Of a stretch of DNA of 64,000 nt, positions 17,721 through 31,077 are shown piece after piece. Position numbers and translations under genes: made by a program. The notes under the pieces were generated by a model. That model was not told where the DNA came from. It was given only the letters and a program-made list of their open reading frames with translations, and made no database searches. Positions within the stretch are counted from its first letter, which is position 1; the number at the start of each line of letters is the position of its first letter. The DNA comes from Oculatella sp. LEGE 06141 (GTDB lineage: Bacteria > Cyanobacteriota > Cyanobacteriia > Elainellales > Elainellaceae), in NCBI RefSeq assembly GCF_015207605.1, contig NZ_JADEWO010000013.1, positions 1 through 64,000 on the forward strand, written 5' to 3'.

Positions 17721-17881
17721 AAGAGGATGTTTCACAGGGCTGATTGTCACTTGAACCGTCCCCTAATCCCCAACTCTGGAGGAGTTTGAAACAGAATGGC
17801 TCGGACGTTGCCAAGAGCGGGGGTAGGGGGCGAATGCAGCACATTTGATACTTTGAAACCTCTAAAATCCATCAACAGGCT
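17721..17881. repeat. Interspersed repeat, copy 2 (degenerate)
   Basis: Aligns in order with 301-432 and includes an extra central part with a partial inverted repeat (CCCCTAATCCCC ... GGGGGTAGGGG). It ends seven bases from the rpoC2 stop codon. Similar CCCCCTAAATCCCC-type repeats are common in genomes of filamentous cyanobacteria, from memory. Confidence 0.65.
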
Positions 17882-17887
17882 AAGATT

Positions 17888-20800
17888 TTAGTCCTCATCA
17901 TCGTCATCGTCGTCGGTGTCAACTTCTTCGAAGTCGTCATCGTCGTCATCCAGGATAGGAGAATAGTCGTCACCATTAGAGCCAAAGCCGTAGCTTGAGC
18001 GGGTAAAGTCGAGACCGCCCTCCTGGCGATCGCGTGCAGGGGCACCGGGCGACGGTGGGAACATGTCAAATCCGCCCTCTAGCTCATAGGTGCGAGCGGT
18101 TCGGTCATCCAGCACAACGTCTTGCAGGCTAACATCGTCCTCAAAAACGCTGCCATCGTAGGTCAAATCGACATCAATGGGGCTAGGTTCTTCGTAAGCG
18201 TTGAAGCCTGTACCTGCTGGAATTAGACGACCAATAATCACGTTCTCCTTTAGACCTCGCAACCAGTCAGATTTACCTTCGATCGCAGCTTCCGTCAGAA
18301 CCCTGGTCGTTTCCTGGAAACTGGCCGCCGAGATAAAGCTGTCCGTGTTGAGTGAGGCTTTTGTAATACCCAACAGCATGGGAGTATATTCTGCTGGAGC
18401 GCCCCCAGCAACAGACATCGCCTGGTTAAACTGCTCAATCTGATGCAGTTCAACTAGCTCGCCGGGCAGCATTGTCGTGTCGCCACCGTCATCCACTCTG
18501 CCCTTAGAGGTCATCTGTCGCACAATTACTTCAATGTGCTTGTCCGAAATCTCGATACCTTGAGATTGGTAAACCGACTGCACCTCATTCACCAGGAAGG
18601 TTTGCACCTTCTCCAGGCTGATCAGTGCTGCTTCATGGATGCCCTTAGACTCCTTGTGCAACTTGAAGAAAATCTCCAGGATTTCGTGTGGATTAGCTGG
18701 CCCATCGGTTAGCGGTTCTGCCGCCCCTACACGCTGTTCATCCATCACCAGGACATTTTGCCCAGGGCCAAGCGGATAGTCTGTAATGACTCCATCATCC
18801 TCAATCACTTTGACTTCGACGGTATCATCCTCACCGTAGACGACCTGGGCGACCCCAGGACGCGCCGCTAAGATGCAGGCTTCCTTCGGCTTCCGCGCTT
18901 CCAGTAGCTCTTCAATTCTGGGTAGACCCTGAATGATATCTCCAGTCTTAGCGCGCTCAAACACCAACAGCACCAGGTTGTCGCCCCGTTGAACGAGATC
19001 GCCGTCGTCAATGTGGAGCACGGCACCTGCCGACACCCGATAGGGACGAGCAATTCGCAGAACGACCTCAGAATCCGTGATCTTGACGATTTGACCTGAC
19101 TCTTCAATGACTACACCGGGTGCAACTTCAGCACCTGCGACTAACAGGTTGCCAAGCTTAACCGTGGGCGATTTGCCCTGAAGATCGACCGTGAAGCGAT
19201 CGGCATCTCGCACTACAAGAACACGACGGATAGCCTCAGCCCCTTCCCGAATACCGCGAATTTCCCCGGCTTCCTTACACTGAATCTCTGTGCGGGCAAC
19301 AACAGCACCAGGGACAATCTGGTCACCGTCGTGTACCAACAGGCGGGTCAGTGTACTGCCCTGGGTTTGGTCTGCAACTACGTCCCGTCGAATCACCAGA
19401 GATTCTAGAATCACCAATTGCAAACGCATTACCGCTGGATCGGTCTCGTCGGGAACGAGTTCAATATCAGCAGCCAGTTGCGGTGTTTCCCGATCAATTT
19501 CCAACACTAGCTGAGTTCGCAGGAGTTCTAACCCTTCAACGGATTTGACCCGCTCACCATCCTTATAGGGAATACGCTGAATGGCTCGCAGACGGATTGA
19601 GCGCCCAGACTCTTCGTTGGTTGATTCCTGACTGGGTACCGATGGCTCGTTGGGAACCTTGAACTCAGTCACCGGACGCAGCAACAATGCTGGCCCTTCA
19701 GGAGATTCAATGTACTCGACGTAGCGCAACTCGGGAGATGTCAATCCGGGCATGACTTCCTGTCCCGGCGTGACGATAGTTCCATCTTTGCCCATGACGG
19801 CTTCAGGGTTATCAACCATGTGCATTTCGCCGGGCTTGATCACAATCTCCCGCAGAATGTCGTTCTTCTGAGTGACCTCAATTACACCACTGCTTTGACA
19901 GAAGATATCTTTAACGACCTCACTGCCGGCTTCAACATACTGCCCGTCTTCCACGAGCAGCAGGGAGATATCTTTGTTGACTTCGTGCGATTCTTCGGGA
20001 ATCCAAAGCAGCGTGCCGCCCTGAACAACTTCGTAGCCCTGCTTCGCTTTGCCGCGTTTGCCAACCTCTACACCAGAGTATTTGAGAATACCGCCAGTTT
20101 GAGTGTGGTAGCGATCGTCAATTAATTCTGCAACGACCTGGTTGTTGGTAACTTTGGTGCCTGGGGTCGCAATAAGGGAGAAGCGCTGATTATGATTGGT
20201 TTCAATCACATAATGCTCACGTCCCTGATAGCTCTCTGCCATCACCCGCGCTTCATCTAGCAGCACAGAAGCGGTGATGATTTCAACCTCACGACCGCCT
20301 TTCCCTTCACTTTCGGGCGGGATGCGGACGACTCCACCATGCTCAGTCACCAGCTTGGTTTCCGCCAGAATGCTGTCTGAATCGACGCGATCGCCGTTCT
20401 TTACCACAGGCTCCGCGCCGGGTGGCAGGTTATAAACCTCACCCGAGAGAATCCAAAGCAAACCGCCTCTTTGGGCAATACGGGTTGTATTTCCCTGACG
20501 GTCTTTCTTTTCTTCTGGCACAACGTCTGCAAACTTCACTTCTCCGGCCAGGTCAGAGGCAACGTCTTTAGTAGCCTTCTCTGTGACCTTACGAACCCGG
20601 CCAGTGGCAGGCATTTCGGCTAACATTTGTCCCAGGCTAACGGTTTGACCATCGTGGGCAAAAAGAATTGAGCCGGGTGGAATGGTGAAGTTTTCTTTGC
20701 GCCCGCCGCTGGATTCAACGGTGATCGTGACGTTCACTTCAAGAACCAATGCCTCATCCCCATGACGGGTGCGGAAGGCTCGTGAGCGGAACTGCTTCGA

Positions 20801-21922
20801 CTTGAAATGCACCACTCCATCAAACGGCGCACGAATCTGGGGTACTTGCTCTCCAGTAAACGTTCCACCCGTGTGGAATGTCCGCATGGTGAGCTGGGTT
20901 CCCGGTTCACCAATCGACTGAGCTGCAATAATACCTACCGCTTCGCCCAAATCTACCATGTAGGCATGGGCTAAACTCCAGCCGTAGCAGTGCTGACAGA
21001 CCGATCGGGTTGCTTCGCAGGTCAGGGGCGATCGCACCACAACTTGCGAAACCTTGGCCTTACCAAATTCCTGAGCCAGTTCATAGGAAATAGCCTGGTT
21101 GCGGGTAGCCATGACCTCACCCGTTTCGGGATGCAGCACGTCTTCAGCCACGACTCGACCCAACAGGCGCTCTTTCAACGGAATCAGAACTCGTTCACCG
21201 TCGGTCATACTTCGAATCGGAATGCCGCGTTCGGTACCGCAATCGAGTTCTCGGATAATCACATCCTGTGAAACATCGACCAGGCGACGGGTCAAATACC
21301 CTGAGTCAGCAGTTCGCAGAGCCGTATCAACCAACCCTTTACGGGCACCGTAGGACGAGATGATATACTCCGTAACCGTTAGACCTTCGCGGAAGTTGGT
21401 TTTAATAGGAAGGTCGATGATCTCTCCTTGGGGATTGGCCATCAGCCCCCGCATTCCGACCAACTGGCGCACCTGGGAAATATTTCCCCGGGCACCCGAA
21501 AACGCCATCATGTAGACCGAGTTTAGCGGGTCATTAGACTTGAAGTGGCGAACAACCTCGTCTTTAAGTTCTTCACTCGTATCGTTCCAGGTATCAATTA
21601 CCTTTTGAAAGCGCTCTACTTCTGTGATATCGCCACGGGTATACCGACTTTCTGTAATTCGAATCTGCTCTTCGGCAGCTTGCAACAGTTGCCGCTTGCT
21701 AGGCGGCACTTGTAAATCGTCTACGCTGATGGAAACCCCTGCTTTAGTGGCATACCGGAAGCCCAGATCCTTAAGATCGTCTGCCATGTTGGCGGTTCGC
21801 GCAGTGCCGTAATTGGTAAATGCCCACGCCACTAGCCTGCGCAGTTGTCCTTTATTGACAACATGATTTTGAAAAATTGCCTTTTGCTCAGGCTGTTGTG
21901 TTGAATTTTGATCGGCCATCAT
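17888..21922 (-). CDS. rpoC2: DNA-directed RNA polymerase subunit beta''
   Basis: 1344 residues from ATG 21920-21922 (a second Met follows directly). It carries the C-terminal part of the bacterial beta' subunit, split off in cyanobacteria and plastids, with a large insertion in the trigger loop. Key stretches include the zinc-site Cys residues ([15 protein letters not shown]), [28 protein letters not shown] (trigger loop and bridge helix region) and [12 protein letters not shown]-like [12 protein letters not shown]. The C-terminal tail is strongly acidic ([20 protein letters not shown]), which differs from many homologues. It lies 83 bases after rpoC1. Confidence 0.98.
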   Translation of the reverse strand: MMADQNSTQQPEQKAIFQNHVVNKGQLRRLVAWAFTNYGTARTANMADDLKDLGFRYATKAGVSISVDDLQVPPSKRQLLQAAEEQIRITESRYTRGDITEVERFQKVIDTWNDTSEELKDEVVRHFKSNDPLNSVYMMAFSGARGNISQVRQLVGMRGLMANPQGEIIDLPIKTNFREGLTVTEYIISSYGARKGLVDTALRTADSGYLTRRLVDVSQDVIIRELDCGTERGIPIRSMTDGERVLIPLKERLLGRVVAEDVLHPETGEVMATRNQAISYELAQEFGKAKVSQVVVRSPLTCEATRSVCQHCYGWSLAHAYMVDLGEAVGIIAAQSIGEPGTQLTMRTFHTGGTFTGEQVPQIRAPFDGVVHFKSKQFRSRAFRTRHGDEALVLEVNVTITVESSGGRKENFTIPPGSILFAHDGQTVSLGQMLAEMPATGRVRKVTEKATKDVASDLAGEVKFADVVPEEKKDRQGNTTRIAQRGGLLWILSGEVYNLPPGAEPVVKNGDRVDSDSILAETKLVTEHGGVVRIPPESEGKGGREVEIITASVLLDEARVMAESYQGREHYVIETNHNQRFSLIATPGTKVTNNQVVAELIDDRYHTQTGGILKYSGVEVGKRGKAKQGYEVVQGGTLLWIPEESHEVNKDISLLLVEDGQYVEAGSEVVKDIFCQSSGVIEVTQKNDILREIVIKPGEMHMVDNPEAVMGKDGTIVTPGQEVMPGLTSPELRYVEYIESPEGPALLLRPVTEFKVPNEPSVPSQESTNEESGRSIRLRAIQRIPYKDGERVKSVEGLELLRTQLVLEIDRETPQLAADIELVPDETDPAVMRLQLVILESLVIRRDVVADQTQGSTLTRLLVHDGDQIVPGAVVARTEIQCKEAGEIRGIREGAEAIRRVLVVRDADRFTVDLQGKSPTVKLGNLLVAGAEVAPGVVIEESGQIVKITDSEVVLRIARPYRVSAGAVLHIDDGDLVQRGDNLVLLVFERAKTGDIIQGLPRIEELLEARKPKEACILAARPGVAQVVYGEDDTVEVKVIEDDGVITDYPLGPGQNVLVMDEQRVGAAEPLTDGPANPHEILEIFFKLHKESKGIHEAALISLEKVQTFLVNEVQSVYQSQGIEISDKHIEVIVRQMTSKGRVDDGGDTTMLPGELVELHQIEQFNQAMSVAGGAPAEYTPMLLGITKASLNTDSFISAASFQETTRVLTEAAIEGKSDWLRGLKENVIIGRLIPAGTGFNAYEEPSPIDVDLTYDGSVFEDDVSLQDVVLDDRTARTYELEGGFDMFPPSPGAPARDRQEGGLDFTRSSYGFGSNGDDYSPILDDDDDDFEEVDTDDDDDDED

Positions 21923-22005
21923 GTACCTCTGCCCCTCAATTGATGTATACCTCGCCGTTAGCGGTCAGCATCAGCCCACCATGCAGGCCAATGCTGACCG
22001 TCTCG

Positions 22006-23880
22006 TTAGCTAACCAGGGCATCCTGGATTGTCTTGTTGTAGATAATGCGTCCGGCAGTTGTTTTCACATATTGCGAAATCACATTGCCTTCGGCATCCT
22101 CGCGCACGCGACGGAACTTGTAGAGTTTTGTAACCGTACCGTCATTTGCTGGCTGAGTCTCGATAGGTTCAACGTCTGGTTCGTCCGTTTCGATTTCACC
22201 GTCATACCGCACCCAGATATAGGCATGGATGTCGATGATCTTTTGCTCGTAGGCAACAATCACATCCTCCAAACTTGAGAAGTAGCGTCCTACTCCCTTT
22301 TCAGCCTTAGGGTTTTCGGCTGTCAGGTAATAGCATCCCAAGACCATGTCTTGACTCGGCGTAATGATCGGTTTGCCGGTTGCCGGAGACAGGATGTTAT
22401 TAGAAGCCAACATCAACAGCCTTGCCTCCGCCTGAGCTTCCAGAGAGAGCGGCACGTGAACCGCCATCTGGTCGCCATCGAAGTCAGCGTTGAATGCTGG
22501 ACAAACCAGCGGATGAATTTGAATCGCCCGACCTTCTACCAGAATGGGTTCAAATGCTTGAATGCCCAAACGGTGCAGAGTCGGTGCTCGGTTGAGCATG
22601 ACGGGGTGCCCATCAATCACTTCTTCAAGAACATCCCAAACGGCTGGATCGCCTCGCTGAATTAACTTCTTGGCCGCTTTAATGTTGTTGACCATGCCCT
22701 GACGAATCAGGCGGTGGATCACGAACGGTTGAAACAGTTCGATCGCCATCTCACGGGGCAGCCCGCACTGGTGAATCTTTAACTTTGGACCCACCACAAT
22801 CACCGAACGGCCAGAGTAGTCTACCCGCTTACCCAGAAGGTTTTGGCGGAACCGACCCTGCTTACCCTCAATGATGTCGGATAGAGATTTCAGCGGGCGG
22901 TTGTTAGCACCAACCACCGTCCGTCCACGGCGACCGTTGTCAATTAGCGCATCCACAGCCTCTTGCAACATCCGTTTCTCGTTACGAACAATGATTTCAG
23001 GCGCTAGAATCTCCTGAAGCCTTGCCAGACGGTTGTTACGGTTAATGACGCGACGATAGAGGTCGTTTAAGTCGGAGGTCGCAAAACGGCCTCCATCAAG
23101 TTGCACCATTGGGCGCAAGTCGGGTGGAATCACCGGAATCACCGACAGCACCATCCATTCTGGTTTAGACTGGGTGGCAATAAAGTTATCGATCACACGC
23201 AGCCGCTTAATCAGCTTGGCTCGCTTCTGGCCTTTAGCCGTTGCAATCTCTTCTCGGAGTTGCTCTGCTTCCTTTTCGAGTTCCAGGTCTTGCAGTAGCC
23301 GTTGCAGTGCTTCCGCACCAATTCCAACTTCAACCCCCGTCAGTTGAGAATCTTCGCTGTAAAGCTGATCCTCGATCTCAATCCACTGATCTTCAGTGAG
23401 AAGCTGCTTGTAGGATAAGTTCTCCGCATTACCAGGGCTGAGGACTACATAGGCGTTGAAGTATACTATTTGCTCAACATCCCGCAGCGGCATATCTAGC
23501 AAAATAGCCATGTAGCTGGGAATCCCCTTGAGGTACCACACATGAGCCACAGGTGCGGCCAGCTTAATGTAGCCCATGCGGTGGCGGCGTACGCGGGACT
23601 CAGTCACTTCTACGCCACAACGCTCACACACAATTCCCCGATGGCGAACCCGCTTATACTTACCGCAGTGGCATTCCCAGTCTTTTGCTGGCCCAAAAAT
23701 CCGTTCGCAGAACAGGCCATCCATTTCTGGCTTTAATGTCCGGTAGTTAATGGTTTCAGGTTTGGTTACTTCCCCGACAACCATGCCGTTGGGTAAGGTA
23801 CGTTCTCCCCACTGGCGAATTCGCTCCGGAGATGCCAGACCAATTTTGACGTAGTCAAATCGCTGTTCGAGCTTTGGCAT
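22006..23880 (-). CDS. rpoC1: DNA-directed RNA polymerase subunit gamma (RpoC1)
   Basis: 624 residues from ATG 23878-23880 ([21 protein letters not shown]), the typical cyanobacterial start. The zinc ribbon is [22 protein letters not shown] and the catalytic Mg-binding loop is [12 protein letters not shown]. This is the N-terminal half of beta', encoded separately in cyanobacteria. The gene lies 103 bases after rpoB and 83 before rpoC2, in one operon. Confidence 0.98.
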   Translation of the reverse strand: MPKLEQRFDYVKIGLASPERIRQWGERTLPNGMVVGEVTKPETINYRTLKPEMDGLFCERIFGPAKDWECHCGKYKRVRHRGIVCERCGVEVTESRVRRHRMGYIKLAAPVAHVWYLKGIPSYMAILLDMPLRDVEQIVYFNAYVVLSPGNAENLSYKQLLTEDQWIEIEDQLYSEDSQLTGVEVGIGAEALQRLLQDLELEKEAEQLREEIATAKGQKRAKLIKRLRVIDNFIATQSKPEWMVLSVIPVIPPDLRPMVQLDGGRFATSDLNDLYRRVINRNNRLARLQEILAPEIIVRNEKRMLQEAVDALIDNGRRGRTVVGANNRPLKSLSDIIEGKQGRFRQNLLGKRVDYSGRSVIVVGPKLKIHQCGLPREMAIELFQPFVIHRLIRQGMVNNIKAAKKLIQRGDPAVWDVLEEVIDGHPVMLNRAPTLHRLGIQAFEPILVEGRAIQIHPLVCPAFNADFDGDQMAVHVPLSLEAQAEARLLMLASNNILSPATGKPIITPSQDMVLGCYYLTAENPKAEKGVGRYFSSLEDVIVAYEQKIIDIHAYIWVRYDGEIETDEPDVEPIETQPANDGTVTKLYKFRRVREDAEGNVISQYVKTTAGRIIYNKTIQDALVS

Positions 23881-23983
23881 CGCTAATTCTTTCCTCTTTA
23901 CGCTGGCAATAACACATAAGCTGGTGCGGCCATCAGCAGACGCTTTCACGATGCTGATGGCCAGGGGCGATCGCAACAGATGG

Positions 23984-26900
23984 CTAATCTTCTACTTCTT
24001 CCATCTCCTCTCGAGTAATTGACTCGTAGGTTGGACGAGATGGGGTTCGTCGAGCGCTAACATCGGCCATCAAGTCAACCTCAACATCACGGCTGGTGCC
24101 ATCTTCCTGGGTTTGCAGCTTGTGAGCTGCAATGTCTAAACAGAGCGATTGAAGCTCACGCATTAACACCTTGAAGGATTCTGGCGTTCCCGGACGAGGA
24201 ATAGCCTTGCCCTTCACAATGGCGTTGAGCGCTTCGTTGCGTCCCTGCATGTCATCTGATTTAACCGTCAGTAACTCTTGCAAGATGTAAGCGGAACCAA
24301 AGGCTTCCAGTGCCCAAACTTCCATTTCACCGAAGCGCTGGCCTCCCTGCTGAGCCTTACCACCAAGAGGTTGCTGAGTCACCAGTGAGTAAGGACCGGT
24401 TGAACGAGCGTGGATCTTGTCATCAACCAGGTGAACCAGCTTCAGCATGTACGCTTTGCCAATGGTGACAGGGCGATCGAACGGTTCACCCGTCCGCCCG
24501 TCGTACACCTGGATTTTGCCAGGATTATCCGGGTTGTAGACCCAGTCTTGCCCCGTCAGATCTCGGGCTTCTTGAATCTTGGCGTGGGTGGTGAGACGAG
24601 AAGCTTCTTCACCGTGCATTTCGTCAAAGGGGATCATCTTGAAGCGAACCCCCAAGTTATGTCCTGCCCATCCCAGCAGACACTCAAACACCTGGCCTAC
24701 ATTCATCCGAGAAGGGACACCCAGCGGGTTGAGCACGATGTCGATCGGAGTACCATCCGGCAGGTAGGGCATGTCCTCGATTGGCAAAATGCGGGAAATA
24801 ATTCCTTTATTGCCATGACGACCAGCCATCTTATCGCCCACTTGAATCTTGCGCTTTTGGGCAACGTAGACTCGAACGACCATATTGGCACCCGGCGGCA
24901 ATTCGTCTCCTTGCTCCCGTGTAAAGACACGCACGTCAACCACACGGCCTTTTTCACCATTCGGAACACGGAGTGAATTGTCTCGAACATCTCTAGCTTT
25001 TTCGCCAAAGATTGCTCTCAGCAGCTTTTCTTCAGGCGGCTGGTCAGATTCCCCTTTAGGAGTGACCTTACCTACCAAAATATCTCCAGCTTCAACCCAC
25101 GCACCAATCCGAATGATTCCTGTTTCGTCTAGCTGGCGCAGTGCATCTTCCCCAACGTTAGGAATTTCACGGGTAATTTCCTCAGGCCCAAGCTTGGTTT
25201 GACGAGCCTCGATCTCGTATTTTTCAACGTGAATTGAGGTGTAAACATCGTCGTAAACCAGGCGCTCACTGATGAGGATTGCGTCCTCATAGTTGTAGCC
25301 TTCCCACGGCATGTAGGTGACCAGAATGTTTTGCCCAAGTGCCAGTTCACCGCCCTCGGTAGCTGAACCGTCGGCAAGCACCTGGCCTGCCACGACGCGA
25401 TCGCCTGCAAACACAATAGGTCGCTGGTTTAGACAGGTATCCTGGTTCGATCGCTGGTATTTCTGAAGGAAATACTGGTGATCTTTGCCCTGTTCGTCGC
25501 GCACGCGAATCGTGTTGGCATCAACGTAGGTTACGTCTCCAGCCGTGCGGCTCACAATTACCATGCCAGAGTCGCGTGCCGCCTGCGCCTCTAACCCGGT
25601 ACCAACGAGGGGACGCTCAGGCCGCAGCAGGGGAACCGCCTGTCGCTGCATGTTCGATCCCATCAGCGCTCGGTTAGCATCGTCATGCTCCAGGAAGGGA
25701 ATGAGCGATGTCGCCACCGAAATGATCTGAACGGGCGAGACAGCAACATAGTCTACTTCTAAGGGCGTGGTGGTGGTGAAGTCCTGACGGTAGCGCACCG
25801 GAACCTGCTCACCCAGAATGTAGCCCTCTTCATCCATTGGAATATCGCCAGGTGCAACGCGAAGATCATCTTCCTCATCGGCTGTCATATACAGAGGCGT
25901 TTGATCTTTCAACACCTTGCCGCTTTCTACTCGGAAGAACGGCGTTTCGATGAAACCATAGGCGTTGACGCGAGCATGGGTGGCGAGGGAACCAATCAAG
26001 CCAGCATTGGGTCCTTCTGGTGTTTCAATCGGACAGATGCGACCATAGTGGGAGGGATGAATATCTCGAACCGCAAAGCCAGCTCGTTCCCGAGTTAAAC
26101 CACCAGGACCCAAGGCGCTAAGACGACGCTTGTGGGTTAATTCAGCCAGTGGATTGGTTTGATCCATAAACTGGGAAAGCTGTGAGGAGCCAAAGAACTC
26201 CTTAATTGCCGCCACCAGCGGTTTGGGGTTGACCAGGGATGCAGGTGTTAGAGAATCCGCATCGGATACGGTCATCCGTTCGCGGATGATTCGCTCTAAG
26301 CGGTTGAGACCGACTCGAACCTGGTTTTGTAGCAGTTCACCTACCGATCGCACCCGACGGTTGCCCAAGTGGTCGATGTCGTCTACGCCACCAATGTCAA
26401 ATTCCAGATTGATCAGGTAATCGATCGCCGCCAAAATGTCTTGCGGTGTCAAAACCCTGGTCGTTTCTGTAATGTTGAGTCTAAGTTTTTTGTTGAGCTT
26501 GTAGCGACCCACTTTGCCAAGGTCATACCGCTTGGGATCAAAGAAGCGTGATTCCAGGAGCTGCGTCCCGCCAGAAACCGTCGGAGGTTCACCGGGACGG
26601 AGTTTCCGGTAAAGTTCCATCAGCGCTTCTTCTTCGCTGAACTGACCTTCTTTCTCGATGGTTTTTTGGAAATACTCTGGATGGCGCAGCGCGTCGAAAA
26701 TTTCGCTATCGCTTAAGCCCAATGCCTTTAGTAAGACTTGTGCCGACAGCTTGCGAGTTTTGTCGATACGCACCCAAACCAGATCGTTTTTGTCGGTTTC
26801 AAATTTCAACCATGCGCCACGGTTGGGAATCAAACTGGCGTTGTAGGTGCGTCGTCCGTTTTTGTCGGTTTCGGCTTTGTAGTAAACCCCAGGGCTACGC

Positions 26901-27328
26901 ACAATCTGGTTGACGATTACCCGTTCAGCACCGTTAATGATGAAGGTGCCGCGATCGGTCATCAGGGGTAAATCCCCAATAAAAACCTCTTGCTCCTTAA
27001 TCTCTCCCGTTTCCTTGTTGATTAGGCGAGTAGGAACGTACATTTGTACAGCGTAGGTCGCGTCCCGACGCTTCGCTTCATCAACGTCGTATTTAGGACG
27101 TTTAAGCTTATAGTCTTTACCAAGAAAGTGAAGTTCAAGCTTTCCAGTGTAGTCAGTGATGGGCGAAAAACTGTCCAGCTCTTCGATTAAACCTTCTTCC
27201 AGAAACCAACGAAAGCTGGCTCGCTGAATTTCAACTAAATCTGGCAGTGTAAAAACCGGGGGCGTTTGAACAGATACGGCTTGGGCGGGTGCTGCTTGGG
27301 TTAAGGCTGCTTGGGTTAAGTTAGTCAT
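23984..27328 (-). CDS. rpoB: DNA-directed RNA polymerase subunit beta
   Basis: 1114 residues from ATG 27326-27328 ([11 protein letters not shown]); a start seven codons upstream is also in frame. It is full length for cyanobacterial RpoB (about 1100). The rifampicin-region sequence [27 protein letters not shown] and the C-terminal [23 protein letters not shown] are present. The repeated TQAA(P/L) residues at the N-terminus are unusual. It heads rpoB-rpoC1-rpoC2, with tatD and rpsT upstream. Confidence 0.98.
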   Translation of the reverse strand: MTNLTQAALTQAAPAQAVSVQTPPVFTLPDLVEIQRASFRWFLEEGLIEELDSFSPITDYTGKLELHFLGKDYKLKRPKYDVDEAKRRDATYAVQMYVPTRLINKETGEIKEQEVFIGDLPLMTDRGTFIINGAERVIVNQIVRSPGVYYKAETDKNGRRTYNASLIPNRGAWLKFETDKNDLVWVRIDKTRKLSAQVLLKALGLSDSEIFDALRHPEYFQKTIEKEGQFSEEEALMELYRKLRPGEPPTVSGGTQLLESRFFDPKRYDLGKVGRYKLNKKLRLNITETTRVLTPQDILAAIDYLINLEFDIGGVDDIDHLGNRRVRSVGELLQNQVRVGLNRLERIIRERMTVSDADSLTPASLVNPKPLVAAIKEFFGSSQLSQFMDQTNPLAELTHKRRLSALGPGGLTRERAGFAVRDIHPSHYGRICPIETPEGPNAGLIGSLATHARVNAYGFIETPFFRVESGKVLKDQTPLYMTADEEDDLRVAPGDIPMDEEGYILGEQVPVRYRQDFTTTTPLEVDYVAVSPVQIISVATSLIPFLEHDDANRALMGSNMQRQAVPLLRPERPLVGTGLEAQAARDSGMVIVSRTAGDVTYVDANTIRVRDEQGKDHQYFLQKYQRSNQDTCLNQRPIVFAGDRVVAGQVLADGSATEGGELALGQNILVTYMPWEGYNYEDAILISERLVYDDVYTSIHVEKYEIEARQTKLGPEEITREIPNVGEDALRQLDETGIIRIGAWVEAGDILVGKVTPKGESDQPPEEKLLRAIFGEKARDVRDNSLRVPNGEKGRVVDVRVFTREQGDELPPGANMVVRVYVAQKRKIQVGDKMAGRHGNKGIISRILPIEDMPYLPDGTPIDIVLNPLGVPSRMNVGQVFECLLGWAGHNLGVRFKMIPFDEMHGEEASRLTTHAKIQEARDLTGQDWVYNPDNPGKIQVYDGRTGEPFDRPVTIGKAYMLKLVHLVDDKIHARSTGPYSLVTQQPLGGKAQQGGQRFGEMEVWALEAFGSAYILQELLTVKSDDMQGRNEALNAIVKGKAIPRPGTPESFKVLMRELQSLCLDIAAHKLQTQEDGTSRDVEVDLMADVSARRTPSRPTYESITREEMEEVED

Positions 27329-27763
27329 GCGTCTCCTCAAACGGGTCACGCTCAGGGCAAGTCCCTGATGTTACGGTGTGGGCAAAAATCTGTCAACGGA
27401 AAATTTCAGCCCTCGATTGGTGAGGACTGAAGAGCCATGCTTGGAAATGCAGGGAATGGCAGATGGAAATATTGAATAAAACTTTTAGAGAGGCTCAATG
27501 CTAGCGATCGGAACTCAGAGAAAGACACCAGAACTAGAAATGCTGGATAGCTAACTGTCCAACGTTTTGTCTCTATCAATACGGCCAATACGGCTTGTTC
27601 AGTAAAACCAACTTTTGGAGAAAAGCACGATCGAGTTTAGCAGGTTAAGTTACGACTGGCTACACCTTCTTTACATTATGCCGCAAGTAACTCGATCTGT
27701 GGTAACGCGTTTGGGAAGGCGAGCTAAAGTCATCGCTGGCTGCTGGTACCGAGGGTGTCTGTC
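27329..27763 (-). other. Leader and promoter region of the rpoB operon
   Basis: About 430 bases between tatD and rpoB. A 60-codon reverse frame (27406-27588) has no family features. I see no conserved leader structure or ribosomal-protein binding site. Confidence 0.45.
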
Positions 27764-28615
27764 CTAAGACGGTGTTACCAGGGCGGGTTGTCCCTCCAAT
27801 GTCAGATCGTCTAACGTCAGACGGCCTGCTTCTGGCAACGTTAGCCCAAAGAGCCGACAGGCATTAGCGGTAGTTTGAGCGGCGATCGATTCCAGAGGCA
27901 CTTGACGAAGCTGAGCAAGCTGTTCAGCCACATAACGGACATAAGCCGGTTGGTTACGCCGTTCGCCCCGTTTGGGAACCGGAGCCAGAAAGGGGCAATC
28001 GGTTTCAATTAAAAGGCGATCGTCTGGCACACCCCTGGCTGATTCTTGCACCTGCTTCGCGTTCTTAAACGTGACGATGCCACTAAAGCTGATGTAGCAG
28101 CCTAGATCTAAGAACCATTGGGTTTCCTCTGGGGTGCCGCTCCAACAGTGCATCACTGCTTGAACGGCTCCGTGGTTAGCCCAAAATGACCTCATCAGTT
28201 CCGCCATTCGTGCTGCTGCGTCTCGACAGTGAATGATCACTGGACGATCGAGTTGTCTGGCGATCGCTAGCTGGGCTAAAAATACCGACTCTTGCTGGTC
28301 TTGATTTTCGGCTTTGTAAAAATCCAGGCCAATTTCACCGATCGCGACCACACGGGCATCGGACATTGCGAACGATAGAATCTGTGCAGCCGAATCCGCT
28401 GTCCATTTTTCAACATCAAGCGGGTGTAACCCAACCGCAAACGAGAGTTCTGGGAAACGGTCGGCCAGCGCCTGCGTTCGCTCAAACTCAGACGGCTCCA
28501 CGCAGGAATGCACCAAGTGAACCACCCCTGCATCACGCCAGTTTTGAGCAACATCTTCCAGATCGGCCTGAAAGCTGTCGAAGTTGATGTGAACGTGAGT
28601 GTCAATTAGCTGCAT
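27764..28615 (-). CDS. tatD: TatD-family metal-dependent hydrolase (DNase)
   Basis: 283 residues from ATG 28613-28615 ([13 protein letters not shown]). Metal ligands are His in DTHVH, Glu in [10 protein letters not shown], His in IIHCRDA, His in MHCWSGTP and Asp in [11 protein letters not shown], the full TatD set. The family has 3'-5' exonuclease/endonuclease and D-tyrosyl-type hydrolase activities. It lies between rpsT and rpoB on the same strand, a conserved cyanobacterial order. Confidence 0.94.
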   Translation of the reverse strand: MQLIDTHVHINFDSFQADLEDVAQNWRDAGVVHLVHSCVEPSEFERTQALADRFPELSFAVGLHPLDVEKWTADSAAQILSFAMSDARVVAIGEIGLDFYKAENQDQQESVFLAQLAIARQLDRPVIIHCRDAAARMAELMRSFWANHGAVQAVMHCWSGTPEETQWFLDLGCYISFSGIVTFKNAKQVQESARGVPDDRLLIETDCPFLAPVPKRGERRNQPAYVRYVAEQLAQLRQVPLESIAAQTTANACRLFGLTLPEAGRLTLDDLTLEGQPALVTPS

Positions 28616-28741
28616 AGTGCTCAGGCGGCTAGTACTCGGGCGGTTGTACAACGATGAAGCTGGAAGAAGACAGCCACAAAGACCCAAATAGGAGTAAGCG
28701 CTCCTGATAAATCTTTATGTTTTCTAGTTTAGCGTCAACCG

Positions 28742-29056
<315 letters not shown>

Positions 29057-29279
29057 CTAAATCTCAGGAATGTTTTCTATTTCTAGCAGTCTATTATTTT
29101 AGCTAATGATCTTGCCAAAATACAGAGGAGTTCATAATTGCAACAGCCGATGCAATACATAATCCTTGGAAAATCCAGGTTAAGCTAGAAAGATACAGGT
29201 CAGTCCGGTGATGATATGACTGGGACACAACAAATACTCCAGCTAACCTACGGACTCACGTTTTTAATTTGATGAAGCG

Positions 29280-30596
29280 ATGCTGCGAATTATTACTCAG
29301 CGAGCTGAGGCACTAGCTGAACTGCGACGAATCTGCGATCGCACTCATGACGACCAGGTTGTCCACAAAGAGGCAACCGTTCGGGAGGTGATTCAGGCCG
29401 TCAAGCGTCAGGGTGACCGAGCCGTACTTCACTATACCGAAGAATATGACCAGCTAACGCTGACAGCCGAAGAATTGCGCGTGAGCGGTTCAGAGCTAGA
29501 TGCAGCTTATCAACAGGTTTCTAAGGAACTGCTAGATGCAATCCGGCTGGCCTGTCGTAAGATTGAGGCGTTTCACCGTCAACGTGTACCCAAAAGCTGG
29601 GTGCGCTTTGAGGATGCTGAAGTCGTCTTAGGCAAGCGGTATACGCCTGTTGACCGGGCAGGGCTATATGTGCCGGGTGGTCGGGCTGCATACCCCAGTA
29701 CCGTGCTGATGAATGCCATTCCTGCCAGAGTGGCGAAGGTGCCTCGGATTGTGATGACAACGCCACCTGGGCCGGATAAGTCTGTCAATCCTGCTGTGTT
29801 GGTGGCGGCTCAGGAGGCTGGGGTGCAAGAAATTTATCGGGTAGGAGGAGCGCAGGCGATCGCTGCCTTGGCCTATGGAACGGAAACCATTCCCAAGGTG
29901 GATGTGGTTACTGGGCCAGGCAACATCTACGTCACGCTTGCCAAAAAGCTGGTTTACGGGACGGTGGGCATCGACTCTTTGGCGGGACCGTCGGAAGTGC
30001 TGGTTATTGCCGATGAAGCGGCAAACCCTGTTCATGTAGCGGCAGACTTACTCGCTCAAGCAGAACATGACCCAATGGCCGCCGCTATTTTGCTTACAAC
30101 CGATACGGCTCTAGCGAATAAAGTAGTGGCTGAGGTGAAGCAACAACTGGTGAACCATCCCCGCCGCATGCTGACCGAAAAGGCGATCGCCCATTATGGT
30201 CTGGTGGTGGTGGTAGATTCGCTAGATGCAGCGGTTGAGTTGTCTAATGAATTTGCGCCAGAACATCTAGAACTGGAAGTCACCGATCCCTGGGGACTGT
30301 TAGAGAAGATTCGCCACGCTGGTGCTATTTTCCTGGGATGCTCGACACCTGAAGCCGTTGGAGACTATCTGGCTGGGCCAAACCACACCCTACCAACTTC
30401 TGGCTCAGCTCGTTATGCCTCGGCGTTGGGCGTGGAAACGTTTATGAAACACTCTAGCTTGATTCAGTATTCTCCAGAGGCGCTAGATCAAGTGGCTGGG
30501 GCGATCGACGTGCTGGCGAAAGCAGAAGGGCTAATTTCTCATGCTGATTCCGTCCAGCTTCGGGTTCAGGGTGATACCTTGGACGCAGAAGCTTAG
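29280..30596 (+). CDS. hisD: Histidinol dehydrogenase
   Basis: 438 residues from ATG 29280, the typical length. Family motifs are YVPGGRAAYPSTVLMNAIPA, GGAQAIAALAYGTETI, TGPGNIYVTLAKK, GIDSLAGPSEVLVIAD and AQAEHDPMAAAIL, which supply the zinc and NAD sites. The enzyme makes the last two oxidations from L-histidinol to L-histidine. It is followed after 11 bases by a universal stress protein gene, probably cotranscribed. Confidence 0.96.
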   Translation: MLRIITQRAEALAELRRICDRTHDDQVVHKEATVREVIQAVKRQGDRAVLHYTEEYDQLTLTAEELRVSGSELDAAYQQVSKELLDAIRLACRKIEAFHRQRVPKSWVRFEDAEVVLGKRYTPVDRAGLYVPGGRAAYPSTVLMNAIPARVAKVPRIVMTTPPGPDKSVNPAVLVAAQEAGVQEIYRVGGAQAIAALAYGTETIPKVDVVTGPGNIYVTLAKKLVYGTVGIDSLAGPSEVLVIADEAANPVHVAADLLAQAEHDPMAAAILLTTDTALANKVVAEVKQQLVNHPRRMLTEKAIAHYGLVVVVDSLDAAVELSNEFAPEHLELEVTDPWGLLEKIRHAGAIFLGCSTPEAVGDYLAGPNHTLPTSGSARYASALGVETFMKHSSLIQYSPEALDQVAGAIDVLAKAEGLISHADSVQLRVQGDTLDAEA

Positions 30597-30607
30597 AGGT
30601 TCGCAAT

Positions 30608-31039
30608 GTGACCACATCGGCTGAATTTGAAACCATCTTAGTTGCGCTGGACAGTTCGGAATCATCAGAACAGATTGTGCAGACGCTATTTCAGCTTCAG
30701 TTACAGCCAACCACTGAAGTGGTTTTAGCCCATGTTGTTGTAAATACGGCAAATCCTGATATTGTGAGCGATCGCCCTCCGGCTGAGATTGAAGAACTGC
30801 CGCAACGGCATATCGAACAGTTGCAAGCCTACCAATCCCAGTTACCCTGCGCCAGCAAAGTTGAGGTAGTGACCGGCGATCCGGCGGATGAGATCGTTCG
30901 ACTGGCAAACATCCATCAGGCAGACCTGATTGTGATTGGCAGCCGTGGGTTGACTGGGTTGAATCGCGTGATTCAAGGCTCGGTGAGCAGCCAGGTGGTG
31001 GCCGATGCCCACTGTTCTGTTCTGGTGGTTAAGCACTAG
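30608..31039 (+). CDS. Universal stress protein, UspA family
   Basis: 143 residues from GTG 30608; the ATG two bases earlier reads straight into a stop. The ATP-binding motif G-2x-G-9x-G(S/T) is present as GSRGLTGLNRVIQGS, so it belongs to the ATP-binding subgroup. The C-terminus is VADAHCSVLVVKH. Its role is general stress tolerance; the specific partner is not known. It lies 11 bases after hisD. Confidence 0.9.
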   Translation: MTTSAEFETILVALDSSESSEQIVQTLFQLQLQPTTEVVLAHVVVNTANPDIVSDRPPAEIEELPQRHIEQLQAYQSQLPCASKVEVVTGDPADEIVRLANIHQADLIVIGSRGLTGLNRVIQGSVSSQVVADAHCSVLVVKH

Positions 31040-31077
31040 GCAGCAAAGCCGACCTGGTTTCGTATCCAGTCAAAACG

